Shown: in pieces, positions 8,435-17,361 of the stretch
Position numbering within the stretch: the first letter of the stretch is position 1
Layout: every line of letters begins with the position of its first letter
Source of the DNA: Corynebacterium lemuris
GTDB taxonomy: Bacteria > Actinomycetota > Actinomycetes > Mycobacteriales > Mycobacteriaceae
Direction: 5' to 3'
NCBI RefSeq assembly: GCF_024919295.1
Contig: NZ_JANWTC010000008.1
Location: 1-64,000, forward strand
DNA length: 64,000 nucleotides
Position numbers and translations under genes: made by a program
The notes under the pieces: generated by a model
What the model saw: only the letters and a program-made list of their open reading frames with translations
Database searches by the model: none
Told to the model about the DNA's origin: nothing

Positions 8435-8941
8435 CTAGAAGATGAACGCCAGTACTGCGATGACGGACATGACCAGCAGCGTGCCGATGAGCACCAACGA
8501 GGACCGGCCCAGACGCGATTCCAGCACGAGACGTACCAGCCAGCTGAGGCCGGCGACGGTCTCCACGGACAGCTCAGTCTCACCCTCGAATTCGAGGATG
8601 GCCTGGCGCACGCCGTTGCTGGCGCCGGAGAACTGGCCTACCTTCTCCCCGGCGGCGTCCTCGATGATCCAGTTGGTGGAAGCCTCGTTGATCAGCGAGT
8701 ACTTCGTACCGGCGAAATCAACGGTGATGGTCTTGTCGCGGCCGAAGTTGCCGGGGGCGTCGAGGACGCGGCCGTCGGCAAGCGTGGCCTTCGCGCCGGT
8801 CTCCTTCGCGAAGGAGAGCCCCCAGACCTGGCCGTCCACGGTCGCGGCATCCGCGGTGAAACGGCCGAGCTGGGTCGGCCCGTCATCGGCGAGGAGGACG
8901 GGCGCATCCCGGTCGGCGCGGTCCCAGCTGGTGTAGTGCAC
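8435..8941 (-). CDS. Conserved hypothetical protein with C-terminal transmembrane anchor
   Basis: A 168-aa protein, GTG start at 8941, 2 nt after the glyS stop, so translationally linked to glyS. The body (1-130) is beta-rich and soluble. The last about 25 residues (SSLVLIGTLLVMSVIAVLAFIF) form a single membrane helix, predicting a tail-anchored protein with the bulk in the cytoplasm. No known family recognised. Conservation of the pair downstream of glyS in corynebacteria is likely but not shown here. Confidence 0.65.
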   Translation of the reverse strand: MHYTSWDRADRDAPVLLADDGPTQLGRFTADAATVDGQVWGLSFAKETGAKATLADGRVLDAPGNFGRDKTITVDFAGTKYSLINEASTNWIIEDAAGEKVGQFSGASNGVRQAILEFEGETELSVETVAGLSWLVRLVLESRLGRSSLVLIGTLLVMSVIAVLAFIF

Positions 8942-8943
8942 GA

Positions 8944-10323
8944 CTAGCAGCCGATCAGACGCTGCGCCAGGTAGCCCTGGAGCTCGTTGAGCGGCACCCG
9001 CTCCTGCTCCATGGTGTCGCGTTCGCGGACGGTGACGGCGTTGTCCTCGAGGGTGTCGAAGTCCACGGTCACGCAGAACGGGGTACCGATCTCATCCTGG
9101 CGACGGTAACGGCGGCCGATGGCACCGGAGGTGTCGTACTCGACGTTCCAGAACTCGCGCAGGCCGGCGGCGATGTGCTCGGCCGGCTCAGCCAGCTCCG
9201 GCTTCTTCGACAGCGGCAGCACGGCCACCTTCACCGGGGCCAGACGACGGTCGAGCTTGAGCACGACGCGCTTGTCCACGCCACCCTTGGAGTTCGGGGC
9301 CTCATCCTCGGTGTAGGCGTCGACGAGGAAGGCCATGAAGGCGCGGCCCAGGCCGGCGGCCGGCTCAATGACGTAGGGGTACCAGCGCTCGCCGGACTCC
9401 TGGTCGAAGTAGGACAGGTCCTCGCCGGAACCCTCGGAGTGGGTCTTGAGGTCGTAGTCGGTGCGGTTGGCGATACCCTCCAGCTCGCCCCACTTGGAAC
9501 CGGTGAAACCGTAGGCGTACTCGATGTCCACGGTGCGCTTGGAGTAGTGGGACAGGTCCTCCTGGGAGTGCTCGTAGAAGCGCAGGTTCTCACGCCTGAT
9601 ACCCAGGTTGACGTACCACTCCATGCGCTCGTCGATCCACTTCTGGTGCCACTCTTCATCGGTGCCCGGCTTGACGAAGAACTCCAGCTCCATCTGTTCG
9701 AACTCGCGGGTACGGAAGATGAAGTTGCCCGGGGTGATCTCGTTGCGGAAGGACTTGCCGATGTTGGCGATACCGAACGGCGGCTTCATGCGCGCGGAGG
9801 TCATGACGTTCTTGAAGTTGACGAAGATGCCCTGCGCGGTCTCCGGGCGGAGGTAGTGCAGACCCTCCTCATCGTCGACCGGACCCAGGAAGGTCTTCAG
9901 CAGGCCGGAGAAGGGACGCGGCTCGGTCCAGTTGCCCGGCTGGCCGGTCTCCGGATCGTTGATGTCGGCCAGGCCGTTCGCCGGCGGGTGGCCGTGCTTC
10001 GCCTCATATGCCTCGAGCAGGTGGTCGGCGCGGTAGCGCTTGTGGGTGTGCAGCGACTCCACCAGCGGGTCAGTGAAGACCTCGACGTGGCCGGAGGTGA
10101 CCCAGACCTGGCGCGGCTGGATGATGGAGGTGTCCACTCCGACGACGTCGGGGCGGGCGGTGACCATGTGACGCCACCACTGGCGCTTGATGTTCTCCTT
10201 GAGCTCGACACCGAGCGGACCGTAGTCCCATGCAGAGCGGGAACCGCCGTAGATCTCGCCGGCCTGGTAGACCAGACCGCGGCGCTTGCACAGGTTGACT
10301 ACGGTATCGATGACGGACGCCAT
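8944..10323 (-). CDS. glyS: Glycyl-tRNA synthetase (alpha2, class II)
   Basis: Charges tRNA-Gly with glycine at the cost of ATP in the cytoplasm. The 459-aa protein is the single-chain, eukaryote-like dimeric form used by actinobacteria. Visible landmarks: [19 protein letters not shown] at the N-terminus, class II motif 2-like [50 protein letters not shown] near motif 3, and a C-terminal anticodon-binding domain ([20 protein letters not shown]). The ATG at 10323 begins [12 protein letters not shown]; a longer frame upstream adds residues not typical of the family. Two hypothetical genes follow almost without gaps. Confidence 0.97.
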   Translation of the reverse strand: MASVIDTVVNLCKRRGLVYQAGEIYGGSRSAWDYGPLGVELKENIKRQWWRHMVTARPDVVGVDTSIIQPRQVWVTSGHVEVFTDPLVESLHTHKRYRADHLLEAYEAKHGHPPANGLADINDPETGQPGNWTEPRPFSGLLKTFLGPVDDEEGLHYLRPETAQGIFVNFKNVMTSARMKPPFGIANIGKSFRNEITPGNFIFRTREFEQMELEFFVKPGTDEEWHQKWIDERMEWYVNLGIRRENLRFYEHSQEDLSHYSKRTVDIEYAYGFTGSKWGELEGIANRTDYDLKTHSEGSGEDLSYFDQESGERWYPYVIEPAAGLGRAFMAFLVDAYTEDEAPNSKGGVDKRVVLKLDRRLAPVKVAVLPLSKKPELAEPAEHIAAGLREFWNVEYDTSGAIGRRYRRQDEIGTPFCVTVDFDTLEDNAVTVRERDTMEQERVPLNELQGYLAQRLIGC

Positions 10324-10658
10324 GATGGCTTCAGACTCCTCTGGTAGGGGACAAGTCAATCAGACAACGAGTGTAGCCGTTGCGGGTTCCATACAGCGCC
10401 GTAGGGTTGAGGAGGGGCGGAGGTGAGGCTCCCCTCCCCCGTTACTTCCCCCCGAAACCGTTTTTCTCAGATGAATATTAGGGTCGAGTTTCGGTGGAAC
10501 ACCTTAAATGTCTAAGCTGATGGGTGACCACGGCAATACTGCAAACCCAGCGCGTAGAGACACTTCTGCGGCTCCCGGGAAGCCGGAGTAGCACAACCTA
10601 TGGTCTAGATCGCTGTGCAGCCGCAGAATCTGAACCCCGCCAAAAGAATGAGTTTGTG
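10324..10658. other. Divergent intergenic region between glyS and the ArsR-type regulator
   Basis: A 335-bp region without a convincing gene. It must hold the promoters of glyS (leftward) and of the ArsR gene (rightward). A GGAGGGG...CCCCTCC inverted repeat with a 13-nt loop lies around 10411-10437. On the minus strand TACACT at about 10370-10375 could be a glyS -10. I see no convincing Zur-type AT-rich palindrome and no complete T-box. Confidence 0.5.
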
Positions 10659-11072
10659 ATGAACACCTTTTCGGACACTGATCTGGACGCCGCCGAGTCC
10701 GTCATCGGCGCCCTCGATTCCCGTCTGCGGGTCCAGATCATCTGGCGTCTGTCGGTCCGGGACCACTTCGTCCACGAACTCGTGGATGGCCTGGAGAAAT
10801 CCCAGCCCCTGATCAGCCAGCACCTGCGCGTGCTCAAACGCGCCGGCATCGTCGACTCCGAGCGCCGCGGCCGCGAGGTCGTGTACCGCCTCATGGTCCC
10901 CGAGGTCGCCCAGCTCATCGACGCCGCCGTCACCATCGGCCGCCACACCCTCGACGAGCGCCAGCAGCTGGCCACCGGCCGCCGTGAACCCTCCCCCCGC
11001 ATCATGCCCATCGCACACCTCAACGACCACCGGGGCAGCACCACCCGCCAGGACGTCGCGCCCCTCGTCTGA
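10659..11072 (+). CDS. ArsR/SmtB-family winged-helix metalloregulator
   Basis: A 137-aa DNA-binding repressor. The HTH lies at about residues 45-70 (SQPLISQHLRVLKRAGIV), followed by the wing SERRGREVVYRLM; LDSRLRVQIIWRLSVRDHFV precedes it, as in ArsR proteins. The C-terminal extension holds several His residues (IGRHTLDE, MPIAHLNDHRG) that could bind metal. In corynebacteria an ArsR-type zinc regulator sits beside the Fur-type Zur downstream of glyS, and this locus has that layout, so zinc-responsive control of efflux is the likely job. ATG 10659 was chosen; GTG 10656 is one codon upstream. The next gene starts 71 bp later. Confidence 0.85.
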   Translation: MNTFSDTDLDAAESVIGALDSRLRVQIIWRLSVRDHFVHELVDGLEKSQPLISQHLRVLKRAGIVDSERRGREVVYRLMVPEVAQLIDAAVTIGRHTLDERQQLATGRREPSPRIMPIAHLNDHRGSTTRQDVAPLV

Positions 11073-11143
11073 CCTGAGGAATTACTCCGCGGCGTGGATA
11101 ATGGGACACGTACCCATCTCCCAGCCCTGAGGAAGAACCGGCC

Positions 11144-11635
11144 ATGCCACCCATATCGTCCGGTGTGCCCAAAGTCGGCGCACGCAACACCCGCCAGCGC
11201 ACCGCGGTGATCAACATCCTCTCCGAGATCGACACCTTCGCCTCCGCCAGGGACATCCACGGCGTCCTCGAGGAACGTGACGTGCAGGTCGGCCTGACCA
11301 CCGTCTACCGCACCCTCCAGTCACTCGCCGAGCTCAAGGCCGTCGACGTCCTCCACATGGCCTCCGGCGAGACCCTCTACCGCCAGTGCATCTCTCCCCA
11401 CCATCACCACCACCTGGTGTGCACCCGGTGTGGACGCACCGAGGAGATCGACGGCGGCCCCGTCGAAACCTGGGCCAGGGCCGTGGCCAAGGAGAACAAC
11501 TTCCAGCTCACCGGGCACGACGCCGAGATCTACGGCGTGTGCCCGGAGTGTGCCGGGGTTCCCTCAACCAATGACAGTGCCGAAGGCGAGACCGAGCAGG
11601 TAGGTGATGGCGGCAGCCCCCAGCCCGATGAGTAG
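11144..11635 (+). CDS. zur: Zinc uptake regulator, Fur family
   Basis: A 163-aa Fur-family repressor, expected to shut off zinc uptake genes when Zn(II)-loaded. Residues 1-75 are the winged helix (TRQRTAVINILSEIDTFASA, then VGLTTVYRTLQSLAEL). The metal region follows: HMASGETLYRQC, SPHHHHHLVCTRCG with the first structural CxxC, and VCPEC with the second. A GAGGAAG Shine-Dalgarno sequence precedes ATG 11144. After the last CxxC the protein runs on for about 26 residues (acidic, Gln/Pro-rich) that lie on top of the 3' end of the convergent VIT gene. This tail is probably non-essential. Confidence 0.9.
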   Translation: MPPISSGVPKVGARNTRQRTAVINILSEIDTFASARDIHGVLEERDVQVGLTTVYRTLQSLAELKAVDVLHMASGETLYRQCISPHHHHHLVCTRCGRTEEIDGGPVETWARAVAKENNFQLTGHDAEIYGVCPECAGVPSTNDSAEGETEQVGDGGSPQPDE

Positions 11636-12667
11636 CTGGCGCAGAGCGCGCGTGAGCGGCGGCTTGCCGGAGAGCACGCCGACCACCCCGCCGGTGAACA
11701 TGAGGGCCAGGGAGACCAGCACCATCGCGATGACCGCACCCACCAGTGGTGAGGCCCCGAAGATGAAGGGGATGATCGGGATGAGCGCCCCGCCGGCGAA
11801 GAAGAGGAAGCTCGAGCCAGCCGCGGCCCAGGGGGAGCCGACGACCTCGCTGGGGCTGGCCCAGATGGTTTCCCCGCCGGGGCTGTCCTCCCGGTCCAGG
11901 CCGATGGCCTGCTCGAGTGCCATGCGGGAGAACTCGGCCGTGGCCTTGTCGGCGGCCTCCTTCTCGCTCATGCCCCGCGCTCGGTAGACCAGTGCCAGTT
12001 CGTTGGCGTTGACATCGAGGGAGGGCAGGAGTTTATGCGCCTTGGGGTGCGGGGTGGAGGCCTCCAGGAGTTCGCGCTGGGAGGTCACCGAGACATACTC
12101 CCCCGCCGCCATCGACAAGGCACCGGCCAGCAGGCCGGAGATGCCGGTGAGCAGGATGAGGTTCGAGGACACCCCCGAACCCATGATGCCGACGACCAGC
12201 GCCAGGTTGGACACCAGCCCGTCATTGGCGCCGAAGACGGCCGCGCGGAAGTTACCGGAGATCTTCTCCCGGCCCCGGGCCGCCAGGCCGCGGACCACCT
12301 CGGCGTGGATGCGCTCATCGGCGGCGATCTGCGGGGAGGCGTCCTCATCCTTGACGTACGGGTTGCGGGCCTCCGCGGTCTGCATGAGCGCGAGGGTGAA
12401 GACCGAGCCGAAACGCCGGGCCAGGAAGCCCAGGAAGCGGGTGTTCAGGTCGGGTTGGCGGGGGAAGCCGACGTAGTCGCCGAGCTTCTCGCGCCAGAAC
12501 TTCTCGTGGCGGGCCTCGGAATCGGCCAGGGCCTCGAGGATCTCGCGTTCCTCACCGGTCTTCTTTCGCGCCAGCTCCCGGTAGAGGGCGGCCTCGGCGC
12601 GTTCGTTCGCCAGGTACCTGCGCCACCGGTTGATCTGCTTCGGGGTCGGTTCCCCCTTGATGGGCAT
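11564..12667 (-). CDS. Ferritin-like/VIT1-CCC1 family membrane metal transporter
   Basis: A 367-aa membrane protein. Residues about 10-150 form a rubrerythrin/ferritin-like helical domain with candidate di-iron ligands (NERAEAALYRELA, DSEARHEKFW, RNPYVKDEDASPQIAADERIHAE). Residues about 160-367 form a VIT1/CCC1 transporter domain: NFRAAVFGANDGLVSNLALV, SMAAGEYVSVTSQRELLEA, then four further hydrophobic helices ending LLGLAFGTVIG. The combination matches membrane-bound ferritin (MbfA-like) proteins that export Fe(II) or Mn(II) from the cytoplasm. The start at 12667 (MPIKGEPTPKQ) follows the ferritin domain's N-terminus. It overlaps the convergent zur gene by 72 bp. Confidence 0.88.
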   Translation of the reverse strand: MPIKGEPTPKQINRWRRYLANERAEAALYRELARKKTGEEREILEALADSEARHEKFWREKLGDYVGFPRQPDLNTRFLGFLARRFGSVFTLALMQTAEARNPYVKDEDASPQIAADERIHAEVVRGLAARGREKISGNFRAAVFGANDGLVSNLALVVGIMGSGVSSNLILLTGISGLLAGALSMAAGEYVSVTSQRELLEASTPHPKAHKLLPSLDVNANELALVYRARGMSEKEAADKATAEFSRMALEQAIGLDREDSPGGETIWASPSEVVGSPWAAAGSSFLFFAGGALIPIIPFIFGASPLVGAVIAMVLVSLALMFTGGVVGVLSGKPPLTRALRQLLIGLGAAAITYLLGLAFGTVIG

Positions 12668-12683
12668 ATTCCTCTTCCAGACC

Positions 12684-13457
12684 TTAAGCCTTCGTCCCGC
12701 CGAATCGACGGTCACGGGAAGCGTACTCCACCACCGCGTCGAAGAGATCCTGCGGCGTGAAATCCGGGAAGAGTTTGTCCTGGTAGACCAGCTCCGCATA
12801 GGCGGAGTGCCAGGGCAGGAAATTCGAGGTCCGCTTCTCCCCCGAGGGGCGCAGGAACAGGTCCACATCCGGCATGTCCGGCTGGTCGAGGAACCGGGGG
12901 AAGGTCTTCTCGGTGATCTGCTCGGGGCGCAGCTCCCCGGCGGCGGCGGCGCGGGCGATCTCGCGGGCGGCGTCGACAAGCTCGGCGCGGCCGCCGTAGT
13001 TGACGCACATCGCCAACGTCATGCGCGTGTTGTCCTGCGTCAGCTCCTCGGCGGCCTCCAGCTCGCGGATGACGCTGCGCCACAGGCGCGGGCGCCGGCC
13101 CACCCAGCGCACGCGCACGCCCTTGGCGTTGAGTTCATCGCGCTGGCGGCGCAGCACATCCCGGTTGAAGCCCATGAGGAAACGCACCTCGTCCGCCGAA
13201 CGGCGCCAGTTCTCCGTGGAGAAGGCGTAGGCCGACAGATAGGGCACCCCGAGTGCCAGACAGGCGTCGACGACGTCCATGAGGATGGCCTCGCCACGCT
13301 TGTGCCCCTCCGTGCGCTTGAGTCCGCGTTCCTGCGCCCACCGGCCGTTGCCGTCCATCACCAGGGCGATGTGTGCGGGGATGAACTGGGCCGGGATATC
13401 CGGCGGGGTCAGGGCTGCAGGGTTGTTGTTCACGCCGACCATTGTGCCACCCGGCAC
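12684..13457 (-). CDS. uppS: Isoprenyl (di-trans,poly-cis-decaprenyl/undecaprenyl) diphosphate synthase
   Basis: A cis-prenyltransferase that elongates an allylic diphosphate with IPP to make the polyprenyl carrier lipid for peptidoglycan and arabinogalactan. The conserved set is present: [17 protein letters not shown] (catalytic Asp and the P-loop-like region), [26 protein letters not shown], and the C-terminal [18 protein letters not shown] with [10 protein letters not shown]. Length 257 aa from the GTG at 13457; an ATG at 13442 with a GGGTGG sequence 4 nt upstream is an equally good start. It lies 1 nt after recO and 16 nt before the VIT gene. Confidence 0.94.
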   Translation of the reverse strand: MPGGTMVGVNNNPAALTPPDIPAQFIPAHIALVMDGNGRWAQERGLKRTEGHKRGEAILMDVVDACLALGVPYLSAYAFSTENWRRSADEVRFLMGFNRDVLRRQRDELNAKGVRVRWVGRRPRLWRSVIRELEAAEELTQDNTRMTLAMCVNYGGRAELVDAAREIARAAAAGELRPEQITEKTFPRFLDQPDMPDVDLFLRPSGEKRTSNFLPWHSAYAELVYQDKLFPDFTPQDLFDAVVEYASRDRRFGGTKA

Positions 13458-13458
13458 C

Positions 13459-14208
13459 TCAGGTCTGGTCCATCACGCCCAGGCTGGTCACCTTCTGCTC
13501 CAGATGCCACTGCAGATGCGCCCGGGTCAGCCGGTGCGCGGTGGCGCTCAGGTGCCCGCCCTCGGCGGATTCCACCAGCTGCAGCGCCGCCGGCCAGTGC
13601 GAATGATTGAGCAGCCACATCAGGTGCAGCGCCTCCTCCGGCACCTCCGCCGAACCCGGGGGGCGGCACTGCACGCACGCCGCCCCGCCGATCGCCGGGT
13701 GGAAGGCATGGTGCGGCCCCGGCGCCCCGCACTGGGCGCAGTCGAAGAGGCTCGGTGCCCAGCCGGCGTGCGTCATCGCCTGCAGCAGGAAACCGTCCAG
13801 CACCACTGTCGGATGCTTCGTCTGCTGCATCCGGGCCAAGGTTTCCGTGAGGTGGTCAAAGAGCCAGGGATCGCCCTCCTGCGCGGCCGTGGCCAGCCGT
13901 TCCGCGGATTCCAGTGCGGCGCAGGCGGCGGTGTAACGCTCGTAGTCGTCGATGATGCCCGAACCGTAGTAGGCCACCGTGTCCGCGCCCGTCACCGACT
14001 CCAGGTTGCGGCCCGGGTAGAGCTGGACGTCGATGTCCACGAAGTGCTGCAGGCGGGAGCCGAAGCGCGACTTCGACCGCCGCACTCCCTTTGCCACACC
14101 CCTGCGTATCCCGTGATTGCGCGTCAGCAGGACGATGATGCGGTCGGCCTCACCGAAATCATGGGTGCGCACCACCAGGGCGCGATCACGGTAGGACTCC
14201 CTGCGCAT
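13459..14208 (-). CDS. recO: DNA repair protein RecO
   Basis: A 249-aa recombination mediator of the RecF(OR) pathway that binds ssDNA, works with RecR and helps load RecA. The N-terminal OB fold begins [24 protein letters not shown], with the basic [18 protein letters not shown] segment. The zinc module is CAQCG...CVQC (about residues 161-183). It follows era by 6 nt and precedes uppS by 1 nt, as is usual for actinobacterial era-recO-uppS operons. Confidence 0.95.
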   Translation of the reverse strand: MRRESYRDRALVVRTHDFGEADRIIVLLTRNHGIRRGVAKGVRRSKSRFGSRLQHFVDIDVQLYPGRNLESVTGADTVAYYGSGIIDDYERYTAACAALESAERLATAAQEGDPWLFDHLTETLARMQQTKHPTVVLDGFLLQAMTHAGWAPSLFDCAQCGAPGPHHAFHPAIGGAACVQCRPPGSAEVPEEALHLMWLLNHSHWPAALQLVESAEGGHLSATAHRLTRAHLQWHLEQKVTSLGVMDQT

Positions 14209-14214
14209 GGTCTT

Positions 14215-15135
14215 CTAGAACCCCAGGCGGCCCAGGGACTTCGGGTCGGACTGCCAGTTCTTCAGCACCTTGATCCGCAGATCCAGGAACACGTTATGCC
14301 CCAGCAGTCTGATGATCTCCTGGCGGGCGTTGTGGATGATCCGGCCCATGCGGCGGTTGTCCTTGCCCATGATGATGGACTTCTGACCCTCACGCTCCAG
14401 GTAGATGATCGCGTGGATGTCCAGGCGTTTCGGGTTCTCCGGGTTCGGCAGGATCTCATCGACCTCGACGGCCACCGAGTGCGGCAGCTCATCCTTCAGA
14501 CCCGAAAGCGCGGCCTCGCGGATCAGCTCCGAGATGCGCTTCTCCGTGTCCTCATCCGTGACGTGGTCGTCCGGGTAGAACTTGGGGCCTTCGGGTAGCA
14601 GCGAGGTGATCACATTGAGCAGCACATCGATTTGCGTGCCGTCCGCCGCGGACACCGGGACCACCTCGGCGTCGCCGCCGAGCAGCTCATGCAGTGCCAG
14701 CAGCTGCGCACCGACCTGGTCCTTGGAGGCCTTGTCCAGCTTGGTCACGATCCCCAGGATCGGCGTCTTCGGCGCCACCGTCCGCAGATTCTCCAGGATC
14801 CAGCGGTCACCGGGGCCGATCTTCTCATCCGCCGGGACAGTGAAACCGATGAGGTCCACATCCGCGTAGGTGTCCTTGACGATCTCATTGAGCCGCTCCC
14901 CCAGCAGCGTCCGCGGCTTGTGCAGCCCCGGGGTGTCCACCACGATCACCTGCGCCTCCGGGCGGTGCACGATACCGCGGATCGGATGGCGGGTGGTCTC
15001 CGGCTGGTTCGCCGTGATCGCGATCTTCTCGCCCACCAGGGCGTTGGTGAGCGTCGATTTACCCGTGTTCGGGCGGCCGACGAAACTGACGAAACCGGAG
15101 CGGAAGCCCTCCGGGGTGTCGGTGAAGCTGCTGAT
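14215..15135 (-). CDS. era: GTPase Era, apparently with a non-canonical AUC start
   Basis: Era binds the 3' end of 16S rRNA and assists 30S maturation. G motifs: GRPNTGKST (G1, residues 20-28), DTPGLH (G3), TKLD (G4), and a C-terminal KH domain (NRRMGRIIHNARQEIIRLLG). The first ATG/GTG/TTG in this frame is GTG at 15036, at residue 34, which would delete the P-loop. The frame stays open only to a TAG at 15147-15145. Between the two there is no ATG, GTG or TTG, but an ATC at 15135-15133 lies 6 nt after AGGAG (15146-15142). It begins I-S-S-F-T-D-T-P-E-G-F, where relatives start with Met. I infer initiation at this AUC, giving 306 aa, the normal Era length. A sequencing error (ATG to ATC) is the alternative. 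Confidence 0.85.
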   Translation of the reverse strand: MSSFTDTPEGFRSGFVSFVGRPNTGKSTLTNALVGEKIAITANQPETTRHPIRGIVHRPEAQVIVVDTPGLHKPRTLLGERLNEIVKDTYADVDLIGFTVPADEKIGPGDRWILENLRTVAPKTPILGIVTKLDKASKDQVGAQLLALHELLGGDAEVVPVSAADGTQIDVLLNVITSLLPEGPKFYPDDHVTDEDTEKRISELIREAALSGLKDELPHSVAVEVDEILPNPENPKRLDIHAIIYLEREGQKSIIMGKDNRRMGRIIHNARQEIIRLLGHNVFLDLRIKVLKNWQSDPKSLGRLGF

Positions 15136-15194
15136 GTGGGACTCCTAGGTCAGGGGGATGTTTATTCCAGATTACTCCGCAATGTCGCTGTCGA

Positions 15195-16388
15195 TCACAT
15201 CGTCAATCGATTGTGCGAGTTGAAGTTTGTCCAGGGACACATACCTCTGCCGCTGTGTGAACGCAGACCCTCTGCCGGTCCGGTGCCGGTCCGGGTATTT
15301 TCCAGGGGCGCGGCCAGCCGCCGGTGATGCGGATGGGTTGGCCTGGTGAGGACAAAAACCTTGAACTGGGCCCGGCCCCGCGGCGCAGGATCCGCGGGAT
15401 CGTCATTTTCGGTACCGGCGAATTCTTCAACCCTCCGGGTGGTCCAGGGATGGGAAGCTCCCTCGTTGAAGGACCAGTCGATGAGACGGCCGATCTTCTT
15501 GTCTGTTCGGTCCTCGGACTTCTGCAGGGCTTCCGCATGCTCTCTCGTCCAGGTGACGTTGTCCCGGACAGCAAGGACCTTCGGAAATTCCTGGTGGATC
15601 TGACGGTCCTCATAGAAACCGAGATACTTCACATCCCGGAAAAATCGACCTGGTTGACACACATAGAAGGCAGCACCCAGGCGATCAGCCTCAGAGGTCT
15701 GCCGGTAGATGTCCCATGCGACTCGTGCCGCGACCACCACAGCATCTTTATCAAGGTCTGGCCGCTCACTAGCTACATCGCGCCATCGACTATTCGCTGA
15801 AATCCACGCCTCGGCTTCCGGGTCGATGGCCGAAGCCAGCTTGAGAATCCTATGAACAGAATCTGCGAGGGGCACGTTGGCGAGAGAATCATGATGAGCA
15901 ACCCTGTTGCGCAGTTTCCGGATCTCCTCCAGATCGATCATCACGTCTTTTCGGAGCCCGTACTCTGAGCTTCCCTCATCAATCAGTCGGTGCAGGCACT
16001 TTTTCCACAGTTCGTCGTAATCACTTCCGAACAGACTCTTCCAGAAGCCGAAATCCTGACCCGCGATGATCTGATCCCGGGAGACCTTATTATGTTTCTG
16101 CAGCCGAGTGATGACCTTCGCAACATCCTGGGTGCCGCTTTCATTCAGGAGATCAGGCAGCATGAACCAGGGGATGCCCCTCTCCTTCTCTCGGCAGTGC
16201 TCGATCATGAGCGTGTCTATACGGTGCCGGAGAAGCACTTCAAAGTGGCCGATCAAGGTCCATAACTCAGCAGCCATCGCATGAGACCAGCGGTATCGAT
16301 CAAGAGCCTGTTCAAGGTCGCCGCTGTCATCTATGTAGGACCGCAACCGCTGAGGCGGAATCCACTCAGGAATATTGACGCTACTCAC
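15195..16388 (-). CDS. Abi-family (AbiD/F-like) HEPN protein, putative abortive-infection RNase
   Basis: A 397-aa protein of the Abi family associated with abortive infection against phage. Early segment WTLIGHFEVLLRHRIDTLM and then IRKLRNRVAHHDSL carry the HEPN ribonuclease signature R-x4-H (Arg160...His165, followed by His166). HEPN proteins of this type cleave RNA upon phage infection. The C-terminal about 55 residues (Pro/Arg/His-rich) have no family features and may be an extension produced by a shifted frame. The gene has noticeably lower GC than era and pdxY, between which it is inserted, so horizontal acquisition is likely. No partner antitoxin is visible next to it. Confidence 0.75.
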   Translation of the reverse strand: MSSVNIPEWIPPQRLRSYIDDSGDLEQALDRYRWSHAMAAELWTLIGHFEVLLRHRIDTLMIEHCREKERGIPWFMLPDLLNESGTQDVAKVITRLQKHNKVSRDQIIAGQDFGFWKSLFGSDYDELWKKCLHRLIDEGSSEYGLRKDVMIDLEEIRKLRNRVAHHDSLANVPLADSVHRILKLASAIDPEAEAWISANSRWRDVASERPDLDKDAVVVAARVAWDIYRQTSEADRLGAAFYVCQPGRFFRDVKYLGFYEDRQIHQEFPKVLAVRDNVTWTREHAEALQKSEDRTDKKIGRLIDWSFNEGASHPWTTRRVEEFAGTENDDPADPAPRGRAQFKVFVLTRPTHPHHRRLAAPLENTRTGTGPAEGLRSHSGRGMCPWTNFNSHNRLTM

Positions 16389-16415
16389 GCTCTGAAGCTA
16401 ACATTAATCCTGAAC

Positions 16416-16452
16416 GCCCCCCGGATTGCCTCTCAACGATGCGCCGGGGGGC
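16416..16452 (-). terminator. GC-rich hairpin downstream of pdxY
   Basis: Perfect 9-bp arms GCCCCCCGG (16416-16424) and CCGGGGGGC (16444-16452) enclose a 19-nt loop. It lies 20 nt after the pdxY stop and before the Abi gene, where a transcription terminator is expected. There is no strong T tract. Confidence 0.5.
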
Positions 16453-16472
16453 TCCAATCTTTTCCCTGAAAA

Positions 16473-17324
16473 CTACCGGACCTGCTCCACCGCGAACTGC
16501 AGGCGCGGGTTGGCGTAGGCGTCCTGGGACTCGATGAGCAGCAGCTCGCGGGAATCGGCCTGGTAGGTGTTCTCCACGAGGTCGAAGACGGAGGAGGCGG
16601 TGCGCGCCAGGGCGTCGGCGGCGTCCCCGGTGGAGACGTAGTGGCCGGTGAACAGGGCGGCGGTGACATCGCCGGAGCCGTTGCGCTTGAAGGGCAGGTA
16701 CGGGGTCTGCACGAGCCAGGCGCCGGCGTCGTTGACGGCGAGCATCTCGATGGTGCCCTCGGGCCGCTCGGGACGCTCCACCGAGGTGACCAGCACGGTG
16801 GACGGGCCCATCTCCCGGGCGGCGTCGGCGGCATCGAGGGTGGAGGCCAGATCCGAGGCTTCGCGGCCCGTGAGGAAACCCAGCTCGAACTGGTTGGGGG
16901 TGATGATGTCGGCGACCGGGACGACGCGGTCGCGCAGCAGCGGCGGGATGGCGTCGCCGACGTGGCAGCCGGACTTCGCGTTGCCCATGACCGGGTCGCA
17001 GGCGTAGACGGCCTTCGGGTTGGCGGCCTTGACGCGGGCGACGGCGTCGATGATGACGTCGGCGATGTCGGAGCCGCCCTGGTAGCCGGAGAGCACGGCA
17101 TCGACCTGGGCCAGGGCGCCGCGTTCCTCGATGCCGGTGATGATGTCGGCGACATCGGAGGCCGGGATCATCGGGCCGCGCCAGGAGCCGTAGCCGGTGT
17201 GGTTGGAGTAGTTGACGGTGTACACCGGCCACACCTCGTGGCCGAGGCGCTGGAGCGGGAAGACGGCAGCGGAGTTACCGACATGGCCGTAGGCCACTGA
17301 GGACTGGATGGAGAGGATGTTCAC
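16473..17324 (-). CDS. pdxY: Pyridoxal/pyridoxine kinase
   Basis: Phosphorylates pyridoxal (and possibly pyridoxine) with ATP in the B6 salvage pathway. The 283-aa ribokinase-like protein has the PdxY/PdxK pattern: ILSIQSSVAYGHVGNSAAVFP at the N-terminus, VLSGYQGG, CDPVMGN (metal/ATP region), ITPNQFELGFLTG, and the anion-hole/catalytic KRNGSGDVTAALF with the catalytic Asp. The GTG at 17324 gives the usual family N-terminus; longer starts add low-complexity sequence. A hairpin follows its stop. Confidence 0.92.
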   Translation of the reverse strand: MNILSIQSSVAYGHVGNSAAVFPLQRLGHEVWPVYTVNYSNHTGYGSWRGPMIPASDVADIITGIEERGALAQVDAVLSGYQGGSDIADVIIDAVARVKAANPKAVYACDPVMGNAKSGCHVGDAIPPLLRDRVVPVADIITPNQFELGFLTGREASDLASTLDAADAAREMGPSTVLVTSVERPERPEGTIEMLAVNDAGAWLVQTPYLPFKRNGSGDVTAALFTGHYVSTGDAADALARTASSVFDLVENTYQADSRELLLIESQDAYANPRLQFAVEQVR

Positions 17325-17361
17325 GCTGGTTATTGTGCTCCCCCGGCCCTCTTTTGGAAAG

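Noticed and set aside
10324..10470. Possible T-box riboswitch before glyS
   Set aside because: The minus strand contains TGGAACCCGC, close to the T-box core, but no clear antiterminator/terminator alternative or specifier loop; actinobacterial T-boxes mostly precede ileS.
15195..15365. Frameshift in the C-terminus of the Abi gene
   Set aside because: The last 55 residues look unlike the family, but no alternative frame clearly restores homology, so I kept the gene as one continuous frame.
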